Notes: generated by a model from the letters alone, not told the origin. DNA of 64,000 bases from Zeimonas sp964538505 (GCA_964538505.1 CAZIDY010000008.1:42430-106429); one strand, 5' to 3'. Shown: positions 34,365 through 42,920, numbered from the stretch's first letter. Numbers and translations are program-made.

Positions 34365-35249
34365 CTAACTGCTCGCCACGACCGTGCCGTTGCGGGCTTC
34401 GGCGCCGCCGGCCGTGCGCGTGCTCGCCCACGCCTTCGGCGTCGCCCCGGTACGCGTGACGAACACGCGCCCGAGCGCGGCAGCGCTCGCGTAGCCGACT
34501 TCGCCGGCGACCTGCTTCACCGCGCGACCCTGCTGCAGCAGGTGCTGCGCGAGCGCGATGCGCCAGCGGGTCAGGTATTCGCCGGGGGCAAGCCCCAGCA
34601 CCTGCTTGAAGCGCGCCGCGAAGCGGGCGCGCGACATGCCGGCGACCGCCGCCAGATCTTCCAGTCGCCAGTCGCGTTCGGGCTCGTCGTGCAGCACGAC
34701 GAGCGCCTTCGACAGCCGCGGGTCGGCGAGCCCGGCCAGCATTCCCGTACCGACCAGCCCGTGATCGATCACGTGACGCAGTACCTGCACGAGCAGCAGT
34801 TCGCACAGCCGATCGAGCGCCACCTGCCGGCCGCAGAGGCTGCGGTCGGCTTCCGCGAACAGCTGCGCGATCGTCGGTTGCGCATCGCCGAGCGCCTCGA
34901 GCGGCAGCACGAGCACCGGCGGCAGCGCGGCGGCGAGCGGCCCGACCGAGCCGCCGTCGAAATGGATCGACGCACTGACGACGTCGGGCTGCGCCGCGTC
35001 GTCGGGATGCAGCTCGTGCGCAAAGGGCCGCGGGTAGAACAGCAGCGATGCGCGTACGAGCTTCAGCGGCGACCAGCCCGGATGCAGCGAATGCACGACG
35101 CCGGCGCGCAGCAGGTGCAGCCGGCCGGCGTCGCCGTCGCCGTCGTCGCCGTCGTCGCCGAAGCGGATCGTCGATCCGAGGACCCCGCTGCGGTCGACGC
35201 GGGCACGAGGACTGAAACGCGCGAGAAGGCTCGACAGGCGATCGGACAT
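34365..35249 (-). CDS. AraC-family regulator with cupin-type N-terminus
   Basis: 294 residues from ATG 35249. The N-terminal half is a cupin_6-like sensor domain (HPGWSPLKLVRASLLFYPRP, then FDGGSVGPL and LPLEALGD). The C-terminal half has two HTH motifs: DLAAVAGMSRARFAARFKQ and VAGEVGYASAAALGRVF, with the conserved PGEYLTRWRIALAQHLL helix between. An Asp-Gly run at residues ~30-40 is encoded by a trinucleotide microsatellite. Regulators of this subgroup often control neighbouring oxidoreductases; the divergent neighbour here is folE and the downstream gene hemE. Confidence 0.88.
   Translation of the reverse strand: MSDRLSSLLARFSPRARVDRSGVLGSTIRFGDDGDDGDGDAGRLHLLRAGVVHSLHPGWSPLKLVRASLLFYPRPFAHELHPDDAAQPDVVSASIHFDGGSVGPLAAALPPVLVLPLEALGDAQPTIAQLFAEADRSLCGRQVALDRLCELLLVQVLRHVIDHGLVGTGMLAGLADPRLSKALVVLHDEPERDWRLEDLAAVAGMSRARFAARFKQVLGLAPGEYLTRWRIALAQHLLQQGRAVKQVAGEVGYASAAALGRVFVTRTGATPKAWASTRTAGGAEARNGTVVASS
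35130..35160. repeat. Trinucleotide microsatellite within the AraC gene
   Basis: Ten consecutive triplets alternate TCG and CCG (plus strand), giving Asp and Gly codons on the coding strand. The run falls in a loop of the sensor domain. Slippage in steps of three would lengthen or shorten the loop without a frameshift. Confidence 0.6.
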
Positions 35250-35342
35250 GCGCGAGGGGCCGGGCGACGAAGTCGGCATTCTAGTCTTCCTGTTCTCGCA
35301 GCCGCATTAGACTCTTCGCATTTCGACGGGGAGACGACGAGC

Positions 35343-35915
35343 ATGGGCGACGCATCCGAGGACAGGCCGTTCACGCACGAAGACTGGCGACGGCTGCTGC
35401 GCAACCTGCACGAAGATCCCGACCGGCCCGGCCTGCGCGAGACGCCTGCGCGGATCTCGCGCGCCTGGGAGCACTGGACCTCCGGCTACCTGCAGGACCC
35501 CGCCGACATCCTGAAGGTCTTCGAGGACGGCGCCGAGCAGTACAACGAGCTGATCGTCGTGCGCCGGATCCCCGTCTACAGCCACTGCGAGCATCACCTC
35601 GCGCCTTTCTTCGGCACCGCCACCGTCGGCTACGTTCCGGACGGCCGCATCGTAGGGCTGTCGAAGCTCACGCGCCTGGTCGACTGCTTCGCAAAACGAC
35701 TGCAGGTGCAGGAGCGGCTGACAAGGCAGATCGCCGATGCGCTGATGTCGCACCTGTCGCCGACCGCCGTCGGCGTCGTCATCCGCTGCCGCCACCTGTG
35801 CATGGAAAGCCGCGGCATTCGCGCGATCGGCGAGGAGACGGTGACCTCGGCGATGCTCGGCGAGCTGCTGACCAATCTCGGGATGCGCACGGAGCTGCTG
35901 GCGCTGGATCGGTGA
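35343..35915 (+). CDS. folE: GTP cyclohydrolase I
   Basis: 190 residues. The zinc ligands are visible as Cys and His in PVYSHCEHHLAPF and Cys in CRHLCMESRGI; other signatures are VGLSKLTRLVDCFAKRLQVQE and NPTAVGVV-like SPTAVGVVIRCRH. It converts GTP to dihydroneopterin triphosphate, the first step to tetrahydrofolate. GGGGAG lies before the ATG. It is divergent from the AraC gene and converges on the phasin, from which it is separated by a purine-rich array and a large palindrome. Confidence 0.95.
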   Translation: MGDASEDRPFTHEDWRRLLRNLHEDPDRPGLRETPARISRAWEHWTSGYLQDPADILKVFEDGAEQYNELIVVRRIPVYSHCEHHLAPFFGTATVGYVPDGRIVGLSKLTRLVDCFAKRLQVQERLTRQIADALMSHLSPTAVGVVIRCRHLCMESRGIRAIGEETVTSAMLGELLTNLGMRTELLALDR

Positions 35916-35999
35916 CTGGAGGAGGAGAAGGGAGAAGGGGAAAGAAACCGGGGTCAGACCACGATTTCTTCAGAAATCGTGGTCTGACCCCGGTTTCTT
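35916..35999. repeat. GAAGGG array plus perfect 58-bp palindrome at folE 3' end
   Basis: After the folE stop, a purine-rich run GGAGAAGGGAGAAGGGG is followed by a perfect inverted repeat: arms of 28 bases (35942-35969 and 35972-35999) with a two-base spacer. Each arm holds AAACCGGGGTCAGACCACGA. The structure could act as a bidirectional terminator; GGGGTCAGACC palindromes are also known as dispersed REP-like elements in betaproteobacteria. The right arm encodes the last ten codons of the minus-strand phasin gene. A related composite follows dctM. Confidence 0.8.
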
Positions 36000-36482
36000 G
36001 CAGTGCCCCTTGGAGCGGGCGAGGCGGCGGGCGTTGCTGGTTACGCGGCGGTGAACGGGGCCGAGGCCGGTGTAGGCGATGTGAGGGGCGGACTTCGACC
36101 AGCGGCGTGCGGCGCCGGCGTAGGGCGAACGCCAGGCGCCAGCTTGCAGCGGCCACGTCGATGCGAGCCACCAGGGGCGCATCGAGGCTTCGGCGATCGC
36201 GAACCAGACCTTCCACATCTCGGTCGACATCTGCAGCATCGACTCGACCCAGGCCTCGCCCTTCTCGTCGAACATGCGACGGAACTCGACGCGATCGACT
36301 TCGCCGGGGAATGGCCCGCTTCGCAGCATGCGCTGCGTGCGATGCGCGATCACCTGCGGCGCCGCCCAGCCGATCTCGAGCCAGCGCGTCATCGCCCGTC
36401 CCCACGGAAGGGCCGCGGCGAGCGCATCGCCCGAATGCAGGGCGCGGTTGAGCTTTCGCTTCGTTCGTTTCCGTTGCATCAT
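35970..36482 (-). CDS. PHA granule-associated phasin-like protein
   Basis: 170 residues from ATG 36482, preceded by AGGGA. The sequence TRWLEIGWAAPQVIAHRTQR, then DRVEFRRMFDEKGEAWVESM, MSTEMWKVWFAIAEASM and RPWWLA matches the phasin group of betaproteobacteria that coats polyhydroxyalkanoate granules; no PHA synthase gene is in the window. The C-terminus departs from the family: the last ten residues (CKKPGSDHDF) and the stop codon come from the large palindrome, so the ancestral 3' end seems to have been replaced. Convergent with folE. Confidence 0.7.
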   Translation of the reverse strand: MMQRKRTKRKLNRALHSGDALAAALPWGRAMTRWLEIGWAAPQVIAHRTQRMLRSGPFPGEVDRVEFRRMFDEKGEAWVESMLQMSTEMWKVWFAIAEASMRPWWLASTWPLQAGAWRSPYAGAARRWSKSAPHIAYTGLGPVHRRVTSNARRLARSKGHCKKPGSDHDF

Positions 36483-36622
36483 CGATCGTTCCCTGTTCCG
36501 AACGAATCGTTGCACGTTTTCGCCCGCGCGCTGCGCATATCACCGCGGCATCGCTCAGGCATCCGCCTTGCTTCGCGCACCAGCACTGGCCACCGTTCAC
36601 CTCTCATTCGAAGGAGCGCAGC

Positions 36623-36988
36623 ATGCAGACCGGCACCCATTCCTCCGGCGGATCGACGTCTTCGTCGAACGCGGGTTTCCCGACCGGCAACGAGATGTCC
36701 CGCAAAGTCGATCAGGCGGCCGACCGGATGGCGGACAAGGCGCACGGGATGACCGACAGGGCGCACGAGACCGTCGAGCGCCTGGCCGACAAGGTGCAAC
36801 CGACGATGGACGCGCTCAGCGAAAAGGCTTCGCGCACGGTCGACCGGGTTGCGCAGCACGCCGACCAGCTGAAAGGCTCGGGCGAAGCCGCCCTCGAGAC
36901 GACCCGCAACTACGTTCGCGAAAACCCGATCGCCGCGATCGGCATCGCCGCCGTCGCTGGCCTGCTGCTCGGCCGAATGAGGCACTGA
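36623..36988 (+). CDS. DUF883/YqjD-ElaB-like membrane-anchored protein
   Basis: 121 residues, AAGGAG ribosome site. Ser/Gly-rich N-terminus, a helical amphipathic middle (VDQAADRMADKAHGMTDRAH...) and a C-terminal TM with the family signature RENPIAAIGIAAVAGLLLG. The YqjD/ElaB group binds ribosomes at the inner membrane in stationary phase in E. coli. It heads a four-gene operon that resembles yqjCDEK: the next gene starts two bases after the stop. Confidence 0.85.
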   Translation: MQTGTHSSGGSTSSSNAGFPTGNEMSRKVDQAADRMADKAHGMTDRAHETVERLADKVQPTMDALSEKASRTVDRVAQHADQLKGSGEAALETTRNYVRENPIAAIGIAAVAGLLLGRMRH

Positions 36989-36990
36989 GC

Positions 36991-37494
36991 ATGGTGGCCC
37001 GGTATCCGGGTCAGGCGCCGGGCACCGCCTCGCTGCGCGAGGCGGTGTTCGACCTGTTCGATTCGCTTCGTGCGTCGCTGTCCACGCGTCTCGAGCTGGT
37101 CGCACTCGAAGGTCGGCGCGCCGGCATCGCACTCGCACAGATGCTGCTCGTCGGCGTGCTGGGTGCGATCCTCGCTATCTCGGCCTGGCTCGTCGCCGTC
37201 TGGGGGATCGCCTGGGGCCTGATGGAGCTGGGGCTCGCGCCGTGGCTGGCCATCGTGATCGTCATCGTCGCGAACCTGATCGGCGCATGGATCTGCGTGC
37301 TCGCGGTGAAGAAGCTGGCGCAGCGGCTGTTGTTCCCGGCCACGCTGAAGCACCTGCACGTGAAGAACCCCGCAGGCAGCTCGTCCCTGCCCACGAGCGA
37401 GAGAATGCACACAGGCGGCGCGGCGAACGCGGCCGGCCCGACTGCCGCCGATACACGGCGCACGGGCCAGGACCTGCACGGAGCGAGCGGATGA
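36991..37494 (+). CDS. YqjE-like (holin superfamily III) membrane protein
   Basis: 167 residues. LREAVFDLFDSLRASLSTRLELVALE precedes two TM helices (LAQMLLVGVLGAILAISAWL and PWLAIVIVIVANLIGAWICV), followed by a basic region and a ~50-residue low-complexity tail. This is the actinobacterial-holin-like/YqjE fold; the 'holin' name is historical and no phage gene is nearby. ATG follows the YqjD-like stop by two bases, and its own stop overlaps the next start (ATGA). Confidence 0.8.
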   Translation: MVARYPGQAPGTASLREAVFDLFDSLRASLSTRLELVALEGRRAGIALAQMLLVGVLGAILAISAWLVAVWGIAWGLMELGLAPWLAIVIVIVANLIGAWICVLAVKKLAQRLLFPATLKHLHVKNPAGSSSLPTSERMHTGGAANAAGPTAADTRRTGQDLHGASG

Positions 37495-37853
37495 CAAAAC
37501 TGAGCTACGAAGAAAAAATCGCACAGGCCGATCGGGCAGTCGCCACGGCCGACCACGACGTGCGCGCGGCATTGCAGATGCTGAACAGCGGCGCAACGCC
37601 GCGCCTCGCGCAGATCGGCGTCACCGCCGTCGCGGTCGGCGTCATCGGCGCATTGCTGTTGCGACGCGGCCGACGCTCGAGCTCGCGGCTAGCCAAAGCG
37701 ATCGACTACACGGTGCTTCTGCCGCTGGCTGCAAACGTCATTCCGCGAATCGTCGCGATGATGTCGGCGCCGCCGCCGAGCTACACGTCTCCCGTGGCGC
37801 AGCCCGACTACACGGCCCGCACGCGCACGACTTCCGACGGACGAACGCCATGA
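37491..37853 (+). CDS. Small membrane protein, YqjK position
   Basis: 120 residues. An acidic helical start (LSYEEKIAQADRAVATAD), one TM (IGVTAVAVGVIGALLLRRG) with basic residues after it, and a second hydrophobic stretch (YTVLLPLAANVIPRIVAMM), then a Pro/Thr-rich tail. It occupies the yqjK position of yqjDE operons but I see no firm homology. ATGA overlaps at both ends tie it to its neighbours. Confidence 0.6.
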   Translation: MTKLSYEEKIAQADRAVATADHDVRAALQMLNSGATPRLAQIGVTAVAVGVIGALLLRRGRRSSSRLAKAIDYTVLLPLAANVIPRIVAMMSAPPPSYTSPVAQPDYTARTRTTSDGRTP

Positions 37854-38068
37854 GACGGCACCGGGAAGAAGACACGTTCCACGAACGTCGCGCCGACGAG
37901 CGCGGCGGCGCCGGCACCTTGCTGATGGCGATCGCGCTGTTCGCCGGCGTGATCGCCGGCGCGAAGCTCGCCGAGTCGATGTATCGCGAGGAGCAGGAAC
38001 GCAGGCGCCGCGAGGAGCGGCGCGACCGCATCGAGCGCTGGGAAGGCGAAGGCGGCGCGCTGCGCTAA
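37850..38068 (+). CDS. Small single-TM protein with charged tail
   Basis: 72 residues. A short charged N-terminus, one TM (AGTLLMAIALFAGVIAGAKLA) and a highly charged helix (YREEQERRRREERRDRIER). No family recognised. Its ATG overlaps the previous stop as ATGA, and its stop codon overlaps that of ilvD on the other strand (38065-38068). Context suggests a membrane-stress accessory of the yqjDE-like operon. Confidence 0.55.
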   Translation: MRRHREEDTFHERRADERGGAGTLLMAIALFAGVIAGAKLAESMYREEQERRRREERRDRIERWEGEGGALR

Positions 38069-39906
38069 AACTTCGTCTCGTCGCGCACCGCGCCCCGTGC
38101 GGCGTTGGTGGTGAGCGCGGCGTAGGCACGCAGCGCAGCCGAAATCGGGCGCGTACGATCGTCGGGCTGCCACGCGCTCGAACCCAGCGCGATCCGGGCT
38201 TCGCGGCGCCGCTGCAGCTCGCGCTCGTCGACGTCCAGGCGGATCGAACGTGCCGGAATGTCGATCTCGATCGCGTCGCCGTCGCGCACCAGCGCGATGG
38301 TTCCGCCCTCGGCCGCCTCGGGCGACACGTGACCGATCGACAGCCCCGAGCTCGCTCCGGAGAAACGGCCGTCGGTGACGAGCGCGCATTGCGTATCGAG
38401 GCCGCGCGCCTTCAGGAACGCCGTCGGCTTGAGCATCTCCTGCATGCCGGGGCCGCCCTTCGGACCTTCGTAACGAATCAGCACGACATCGCCCGGACGA
38501 ACGCGATCGCCGAGAATGCCTTCGCGCGCCGCGTCCTCGCTCTCGAAGACGACGGCACGCCCGCGAAAGCGCAGCAGCTTCGCGTCGACGCCCGCGGTCT
38601 TGACGATGCAGCCCTGCTCGGCGAGGTTGCCGTACAGCACGGCAAGCCCGCCGTCGGCGCTGTGCGCGTGCGCAGCGTCGCGCACGCAGCCACGCTCGAC
38701 GTCGAGGTCGAGCGAGTCCCAGCGCCGCTGCTGCGAAAAGGCGCTCGTCGTGCGTTCGCCGCCCGGCGCCGCCCGAAAGAACTCGACGACATCGGCGGCA
38801 GGCGCACGGCGCACGTCCCAGCGCTCGATCGCCGCACCCAGCGTCGTCTCGTGCACGGTCGACACCTCGCGATTGAGCACGCCGATGCGATCGAGCTCGC
38901 CGAGGATCCGCCAGACGCCGCCGGCGCGGTGCACGTCCTCGACGTGCCAGTTCGGGTCGGACGGGGAGAGCTTCGCGAGGCTCGGTGTCGAGCGCGAGAT
39001 GCGGTCGACGTCGTCCATGCCGAAGCCCGCGCCGGCCTCGTGCGCCGCCGCGAGCAAGTGCAGCACGGTGTTCGTCGATCCGCCCATCGCGACGTCGAGG
39101 CGCATCGCGTTCTCGAAGGTCTCGAAGCGCGCGATCGAGCGCGGCAGCACGCTCGCGTCGTCCTCGGCGTACCAGCGGCGCGCGAGCTCGACGATGCGCG
39201 TGCCCGCGCGGGCAAAGAGCGCGCGCCGGTCTGCATGCGTGGCCAGCATCGTTCCATTGCCCGGCAACGCGAGCCCGAGCGCCTCGACGAGGCAGTTCAT
39301 CGAGTTCGCGGTGAACATGCCGGCGCAGGAGCCGCAAGTGGGGCAGGCGCTGCGCTCATAGGCTTCGACCATCGCGTCGCTCGCGCGCGGGTCGCCGGCG
39401 ACGAAGGCCGAGGCGGCGTCGATCTTCGTGGTGGCGCCGTCCCAGCGAACCTTGCCGGCTTCCATCGGGCCGCCGGACACGAAGATCGTCGGGATGTTCA
39501 GCCGCAGCGCGGCCATCAGCATCCCCGGCGTGATCTTGTCGCAGTTCGAGATGCACACGAGCGCGTCAGCGCAATGCGCGTTCACCATGTACTCGACGCA
39601 GTCGGCGATCAGCTCGCGCGACGGCAGCGAATACAGCATGCCGAGGTGCCCCATCGCGATGCCGTCGTCGACGGCGATCGTGTGGAATTCGCGCGCGACG
39701 GCGCCAGCCGCGGCGACCTGCTCGGCGACCAGGTCGCCGAGATCCTTCAGGTGCACGTGCCCCGGAACGAACTGGGTATAGGAATTGGCGATGGCGACGA
39801 CCGGCTTGCCGAGGTCGCTCTCGGCGACACCGGTGGCGCGAAACAGCGCGCGTGCGGCCGCGTTGTTTCGCCCCGCGAGCGCGGTGGCCGAACGCAGAAC
39901 GGGCAT
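38065..39906 (-). CDS. ilvD: Dihydroxy-acid dehydratase
   Basis: 613 residues, near the E. coli IlvD length. Fe-S cluster cysteines are in CISNCDKITPGM and CPTCGSCAGMFTANSMNC, with DDGIAMGHLGMLYSLPSRE, TIFVSGGPMEAGK and GRFSGASSGLSIGHVSPEA as further signatures. It makes the 2-oxo acid precursors of Val and Ile. A clear AGGAG site precedes the ATG. The stop codon overlaps that of a convergent small gene. It is not linked to other ilv genes here. Confidence 0.95.
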   Translation of the reverse strand: MPVLRSATALAGRNNAAARALFRATGVAESDLGKPVVAIANSYTQFVPGHVHLKDLGDLVAEQVAAAGAVAREFHTIAVDDGIAMGHLGMLYSLPSRELIADCVEYMVNAHCADALVCISNCDKITPGMLMAALRLNIPTIFVSGGPMEAGKVRWDGATTKIDAASAFVAGDPRASDAMVEAYERSACPTCGSCAGMFTANSMNCLVEALGLALPGNGTMLATHADRRALFARAGTRIVELARRWYAEDDASVLPRSIARFETFENAMRLDVAMGGSTNTVLHLLAAAHEAGAGFGMDDVDRISRSTPSLAKLSPSDPNWHVEDVHRAGGVWRILGELDRIGVLNREVSTVHETTLGAAIERWDVRRAPAADVVEFFRAAPGGERTTSAFSQQRRWDSLDLDVERGCVRDAAHAHSADGGLAVLYGNLAEQGCIVKTAGVDAKLLRFRGRAVVFESEDAAREGILGDRVRPGDVVLIRYEGPKGGPGMQEMLKPTAFLKARGLDTQCALVTDGRFSGASSGLSIGHVSPEAAEGGTIALVRDGDAIEIDIPARSIRLDVDERELQRRREARIALGSSAWQPDDRTRPISAALRAYAALTTNAARGAVRDETKF

Positions 39907-40079
39907 CGGAGACTCCTGGATGGATGCGAGCACGCGCAGCCGGGCTCCCGGCCCGGGGCGCGAACGCGTGCGATGATACGCGCGCGCTGCGGGCCGACGC
40001 TGCGGCGACGCCCGCTCCGTGCCGCCGACGGCGGGGGTGCCTGCGGCCGGACGGACGTCCGCGCCGTGCCGTGCCGCGT

Positions 40080-40313
40080 TCAGGCCCGGTCGCGCAATTC
40101 CGTCACGCCCGACTGCTCGGCGCAATGATCACAGCAGAACATCCGGCCGCCGGCCTCGAGTCCATTGCCTATGATCCGACAGTCGCAATGGCTGCAGGTC
40201 GGTGCGAGCACCGCGATCGCGCACTCGAAGCTGTCGAAGGTGTGCGTGCTGCCGGCCATCAGGACGTCGAAGGTCTTGTCGTACTCGTTTCCGCATTTCT
40301 CGCAGCGTTGCAT
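40080..40313 (-). CDS. Cys-rich zinc-ribbon/TRASH-like protein
   Basis: 77 residues with nine Cys. CEKCGNEYDKTFDVLMAG, TFDSFECAIAVLAPTCSHCD, GGRMFCCDHCAE give three paired CxxC or CxC-type knuckles, with an intervening His in STHTF. The spacing resembles TRASH/treble-clef metal-binding proteins and some proteins annotated as prokaryotic metallothionein. Probably a metal sensor or chaperone of the cytoplasm. It stands alone upstream of ilvD; the 203 bases to the next gene contain nothing recognised. Confidence 0.7.
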   Translation of the reverse strand: MQRCEKCGNEYDKTFDVLMAGSTHTFDSFECAIAVLAPTCSHCDCRIIGNGLEAGGRMFCCDHCAEQSGVTELRDRA

Positions 40314-40517
40314 CGTCGGGCTCCCGTGGGTGGAATGCGAGAGGGGCAAGGTCAGTGCCCGAGGTGCCCCGGGCAGTACGGCACCGCCGTGCCGACCGGC
40401 CCGGGCGCCGCGTCCGTCCGTGCCGCGGCGCCGTCCGTCCGTCGCCACGACGGGCGAGTCGGCCGGGAAACGGTCACGGTGCGTTCGAGGAGCGACCCCC
40501 CCGTAAAGGAACCACGC

Positions 40518-41039
40518 ATGCAACTTCGAGATTTTCGCGCGGCGCTCGCAGTCGCCGCGGCACTGTCGCTCGGCGCAGGGTTCGCCCCTGCCGCCTTCGC
40601 GACCGACATCGGCGTCTCGGTCGAGGTCGGGCAGCCGGGCTTCTACGGGCGCATCGACATCGGCAACGCCCCGCGCCCCGTGCTCGTCTATCCGGAGCCG
40701 ATCATCGTGCAGCCGGCGCCGGTCGCCGTCGTGCGCCAGCCGATCTACCTGCGCGTTCCGCCCGGGCACGCGAAGAACTGGTCGAAGCACTGCCACAGGT
40801 ACTCGGCCTGCGGCCAGCCGGTGTATTTCGTGCAGGACCAGTGGTACGAGGACGTCTACGCGCCGCGGTATCGCAGCGTGCGCCGCACCGAACGGCACTA
40901 CGTGCGCGAACGCGTGATCGAGCGCGAACGCGTCATCGAACGCGGCCCGCGCGGCGAAGGGCGCCGTCCTGGCCACCCGGGCCGGGAGTACGGCAAGGAC
41001 AAGCGGCACGGCAACGGAAAGGGCAGGGGGCGCGACTGA
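40518..41039 (+). CDS. Exported basic protein, function unknown
   Basis: 173 residues, AAAGGA ribosome site. The signal peptide is probably cleaved near AFA-TDIGVSVEVGQ. The mature part has short strands rich in Pro and Val (VYPEPIIVQPAPVAVV) and a conserved-looking core with Cys pairs (HAKNWSKHCHRYSACGQPVYF), then an Arg-rich C-terminus (RERVIERERVIER). The HCxxYxACG motif occurs in small periplasmic proteins of betaproteobacteria of unknown role. Single gene. Confidence 0.65.
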   Translation: MQLRDFRAALAVAAALSLGAGFAPAAFATDIGVSVEVGQPGFYGRIDIGNAPRPVLVYPEPIIVQPAPVAVVRQPIYLRVPPGHAKNWSKHCHRYSACGQPVYFVQDQWYEDVYAPRYRSVRRTERHYVRERVIERERVIERGPRGEGRRPGHPGREYGKDKRHGNGKGRGRD

Positions 41040-41137
41040 AAGCCCCGAGGGTGCGCAGTTAGACTCCATTCGATGTTCCTCGCGGCCACGGTGCGAAACG
41101 ATCCCTGCGCGCGCAACGGTTCCCCGCGCCCGCTGCG

Positions 41138-42106
41138 GTGATCGTCGCGCGTGCCCTTGCGCTGCTCGGCCGGCAGGCGCGCTGGGCGCTGCCCGCCGGG
41201 GTGTTCGTCGGCATCGCGCTGCCCGCGCTCGCCGAGTTGCTGCGACCGCTGCTGACCTTCGCCGTCATCGGAACGCTGACTGCAGCGCTGCTGCGGCTCG
41301 ACTGGAGGCAGATGGCCGAGGCCGTCCGCCGTCCGGCGCTGCCGGTGTTGTTCGCCGCATGGCTGTTGGTGGCGTCGCCGCTGCTCGTCTGGGCCCTGAC
41401 GGGCATGGCGGGGCTCGACCCGGAGTTGCGTCGGGTGCTCGTGCTGCAAAGCGCGGCACCGCCGATCGGGTCGGCCGCGGTGTTCGCGCTGATCCTCGGT
41501 CTCGACGGCGTCGGCGCGGTGATCGGCACCGTCACGACGACGATGCTGCTGCCGCTGACGCTCACGCCGATCGTCGGAGCGCTCCTGCCCGGCAGCGGGC
41601 TGCAGGTCGACCTCGTCGCATTCTTCGCGCGCGTGTCGCTGCTCGTCGCGCTGCCCTTCGTGCTCGCCGCGCTGCTTCGCCGCGCGCTGGGCACGCAGCG
41701 GCTCGAACGTCACGACGAACTGCTCGGGGGGCTGAACGTCGTGCTGCTCGTGATCTTCGCGATCGCCGTGATGGACGGCGTGACCGAGCGCCTGCTCGAC
41801 GACCCGGGCTTCATCGCGCTGCTGCTGTTCGTCGCCTGCGCGGCCGCCTTCGTCATGCATCTGGCCGGATGGCTGCTGTTCCGCCGCATGGGCGTGGCGA
41901 CCGCGTACACCTGCGCACTCATGAGCGGCAACCGGAACGTCGGGTTGATGCTCGTGATCACGGCGGGCAGCGCCGGCGAGGCGTTCTCGCTGTACACGGG
42001 GATCGCGCAGATCCCGATGTATTTCGCACCGCTCGCGCTGGGACCGTTCCTGCGTCGAAGCCGCCGGCTCCGCGCTACCGCTCCGGCGCCGCGAACATCG
42101 CGTTGA
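41138..42106 (+). CDS. BASS-like transporter (bile acid:Na+ symporter superfamily)
   Basis: 322 residues, GTG start. About nine hydrophobic helices are visible. Conserved elements of the BASS/ArsB-like fold include QSAAPPIGSAAVFALILGLD and LMSGNRNVGLML (Gly-Asn-Arg-Asn in the second half). Related proteins import small organic acids with sodium. Substrate unknown. The 3' end overlaps the convergent PEP mutase-family gene by 32 bases. Confidence 0.7.
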   Translation: MIVARALALLGRQARWALPAGVFVGIALPALAELLRPLLTFAVIGTLTAALLRLDWRQMAEAVRRPALPVLFAAWLLVASPLLVWALTGMAGLDPELRRVLVLQSAAPPIGSAAVFALILGLDGVGAVIGTVTTTMLLPLTLTPIVGALLPGSGLQVDLVAFFARVSLLVALPFVLAALLRRALGTQRLERHDELLGGLNVVLLVIFAIAVMDGVTERLLDDPGFIALLLFVACAAAFVMHLAGWLLFRRMGVATAYTCALMSGNRNVGLMLVITAGSAGEAFSLYTGIAQIPMYFAPLALGPFLRRSRRLRATAPAPRTSR

Positions 42107-42920
42107 TCTCGGCGTAGCCGACCGCGTCGACGCCGAAGGAGAAGGTGCCGTGTTCGCGCATCTCGCGCGCGGCGCGCAGGAAGGCGCCGAGCGCCGCGCG
42201 CGCCAGCGCACTGCCCACGCTGATGCGCCGCACGCCGAGTGCCGCCAGATCGGCGACGCTCAGTCGCAGTGCGGGTGAGCCCATCAGCACGTTCACCGGC
42301 CGGTCGACCGCGCGCACGACCTCGGCGATGTCGTGGCGGCTCGCCAGGCCGGGCGCGTAGAGAACGTCGGCGCCCGCGTCGCGGTATGCCTGCAGGCGGC
42401 GGATCGTGTCGCGCAGGTCGGGATTGCCGACGAGGAAGTTCTCGGCGCGAGCGGTCAGCGTGAACGGCAAGTCGAGCGAGCGCGCCGCGTCGGCCGCCGC
42501 GCGCACGCGCTCCACCGCGTGCTCGAACGCGTATTGCGGACGCGCATTGCGCGTGTTCGTATCCTCGATCGACGCACCGACCGCGCCGGCCGCGGCGGCG
42601 AGCCGGATCGTCTCGGCCACCGTGTCCGGATCGTCGCCGAATCCGTTCTCGAGGTCGGCGCTGAGCGGAAACGGCGTCGCCGCCGCGAGCGCCCGAACGT
42701 GCGCGATGGCCTGCTCGCGGTCGATCCGATTGTCGGCGACGCCCAGCGCGAACGCGCAGCCTGCACTCGTCGTGGCCAGCGCCGGGAAACCGAGCGACGC
42801 GAGGAGGCGTGCGGTGCCGACGTCCCAGGGATTGGGGATGATGAACGCGGTGTCGCGCTCGTGCAGCGCGCGAAAGGCTTCCCCTTTCGCCCGCTGCTCG
42901 GGCTTCGTCGTCTGGTCCAT
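42075..42920 (-). CDS. Isocitrate lyase/PEP mutase-family enzyme
   Basis: 281 residues. A TIM-barrel with FIIPNPWDVGTARLLASLGF, LATTSAGCAFALGV, SADLENGFGDD (metal-binding Asp/Glu) and GASIEDT. It lacks the ICL KKCGH motif, so it is not an isocitrate lyase; relatives include carboxyphosphonoenolpyruvate mutase and oxaloacetate hydrolase. It cleaves or rearranges a small acid; substrate not predictable. Next to a nitronate monooxygenase gene in the same direction, 38 bases apart. Confidence 0.85.
   Translation of the reverse strand: MDQTTKPEQRAKGEAFRALHERDTAFIIPNPWDVGTARLLASLGFPALATTSAGCAFALGVADNRIDREQAIAHVRALAAATPFPLSADLENGFGDDPDTVAETIRLAAAAGAVGASIEDTNTRNARPQYAFEHAVERVRAAADAARSLDLPFTLTARAENFLVGNPDLRDTIRRLQAYRDAGADVLYAPGLASRHDIAEVVRAVDRPVNVLMGSPALRLSVADLAALGVRRISVGSALARAALGAFLRAAREMREHGTFSFGVDAVGYAEINAMFAAPER

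Noticed and set aside
36991..37494. Phage lysis (holin) gene, hence a prophage
   Set aside because: The holin-like fold is that of YqjE, in a yqjDE-like operon; no other phage gene is near.
42075..42106. Frameshift or assembly error at the overlap of two convergent genes
   Set aside because: Both protein ends look natural and a 32-base convergent overlap is common in dense genomes.
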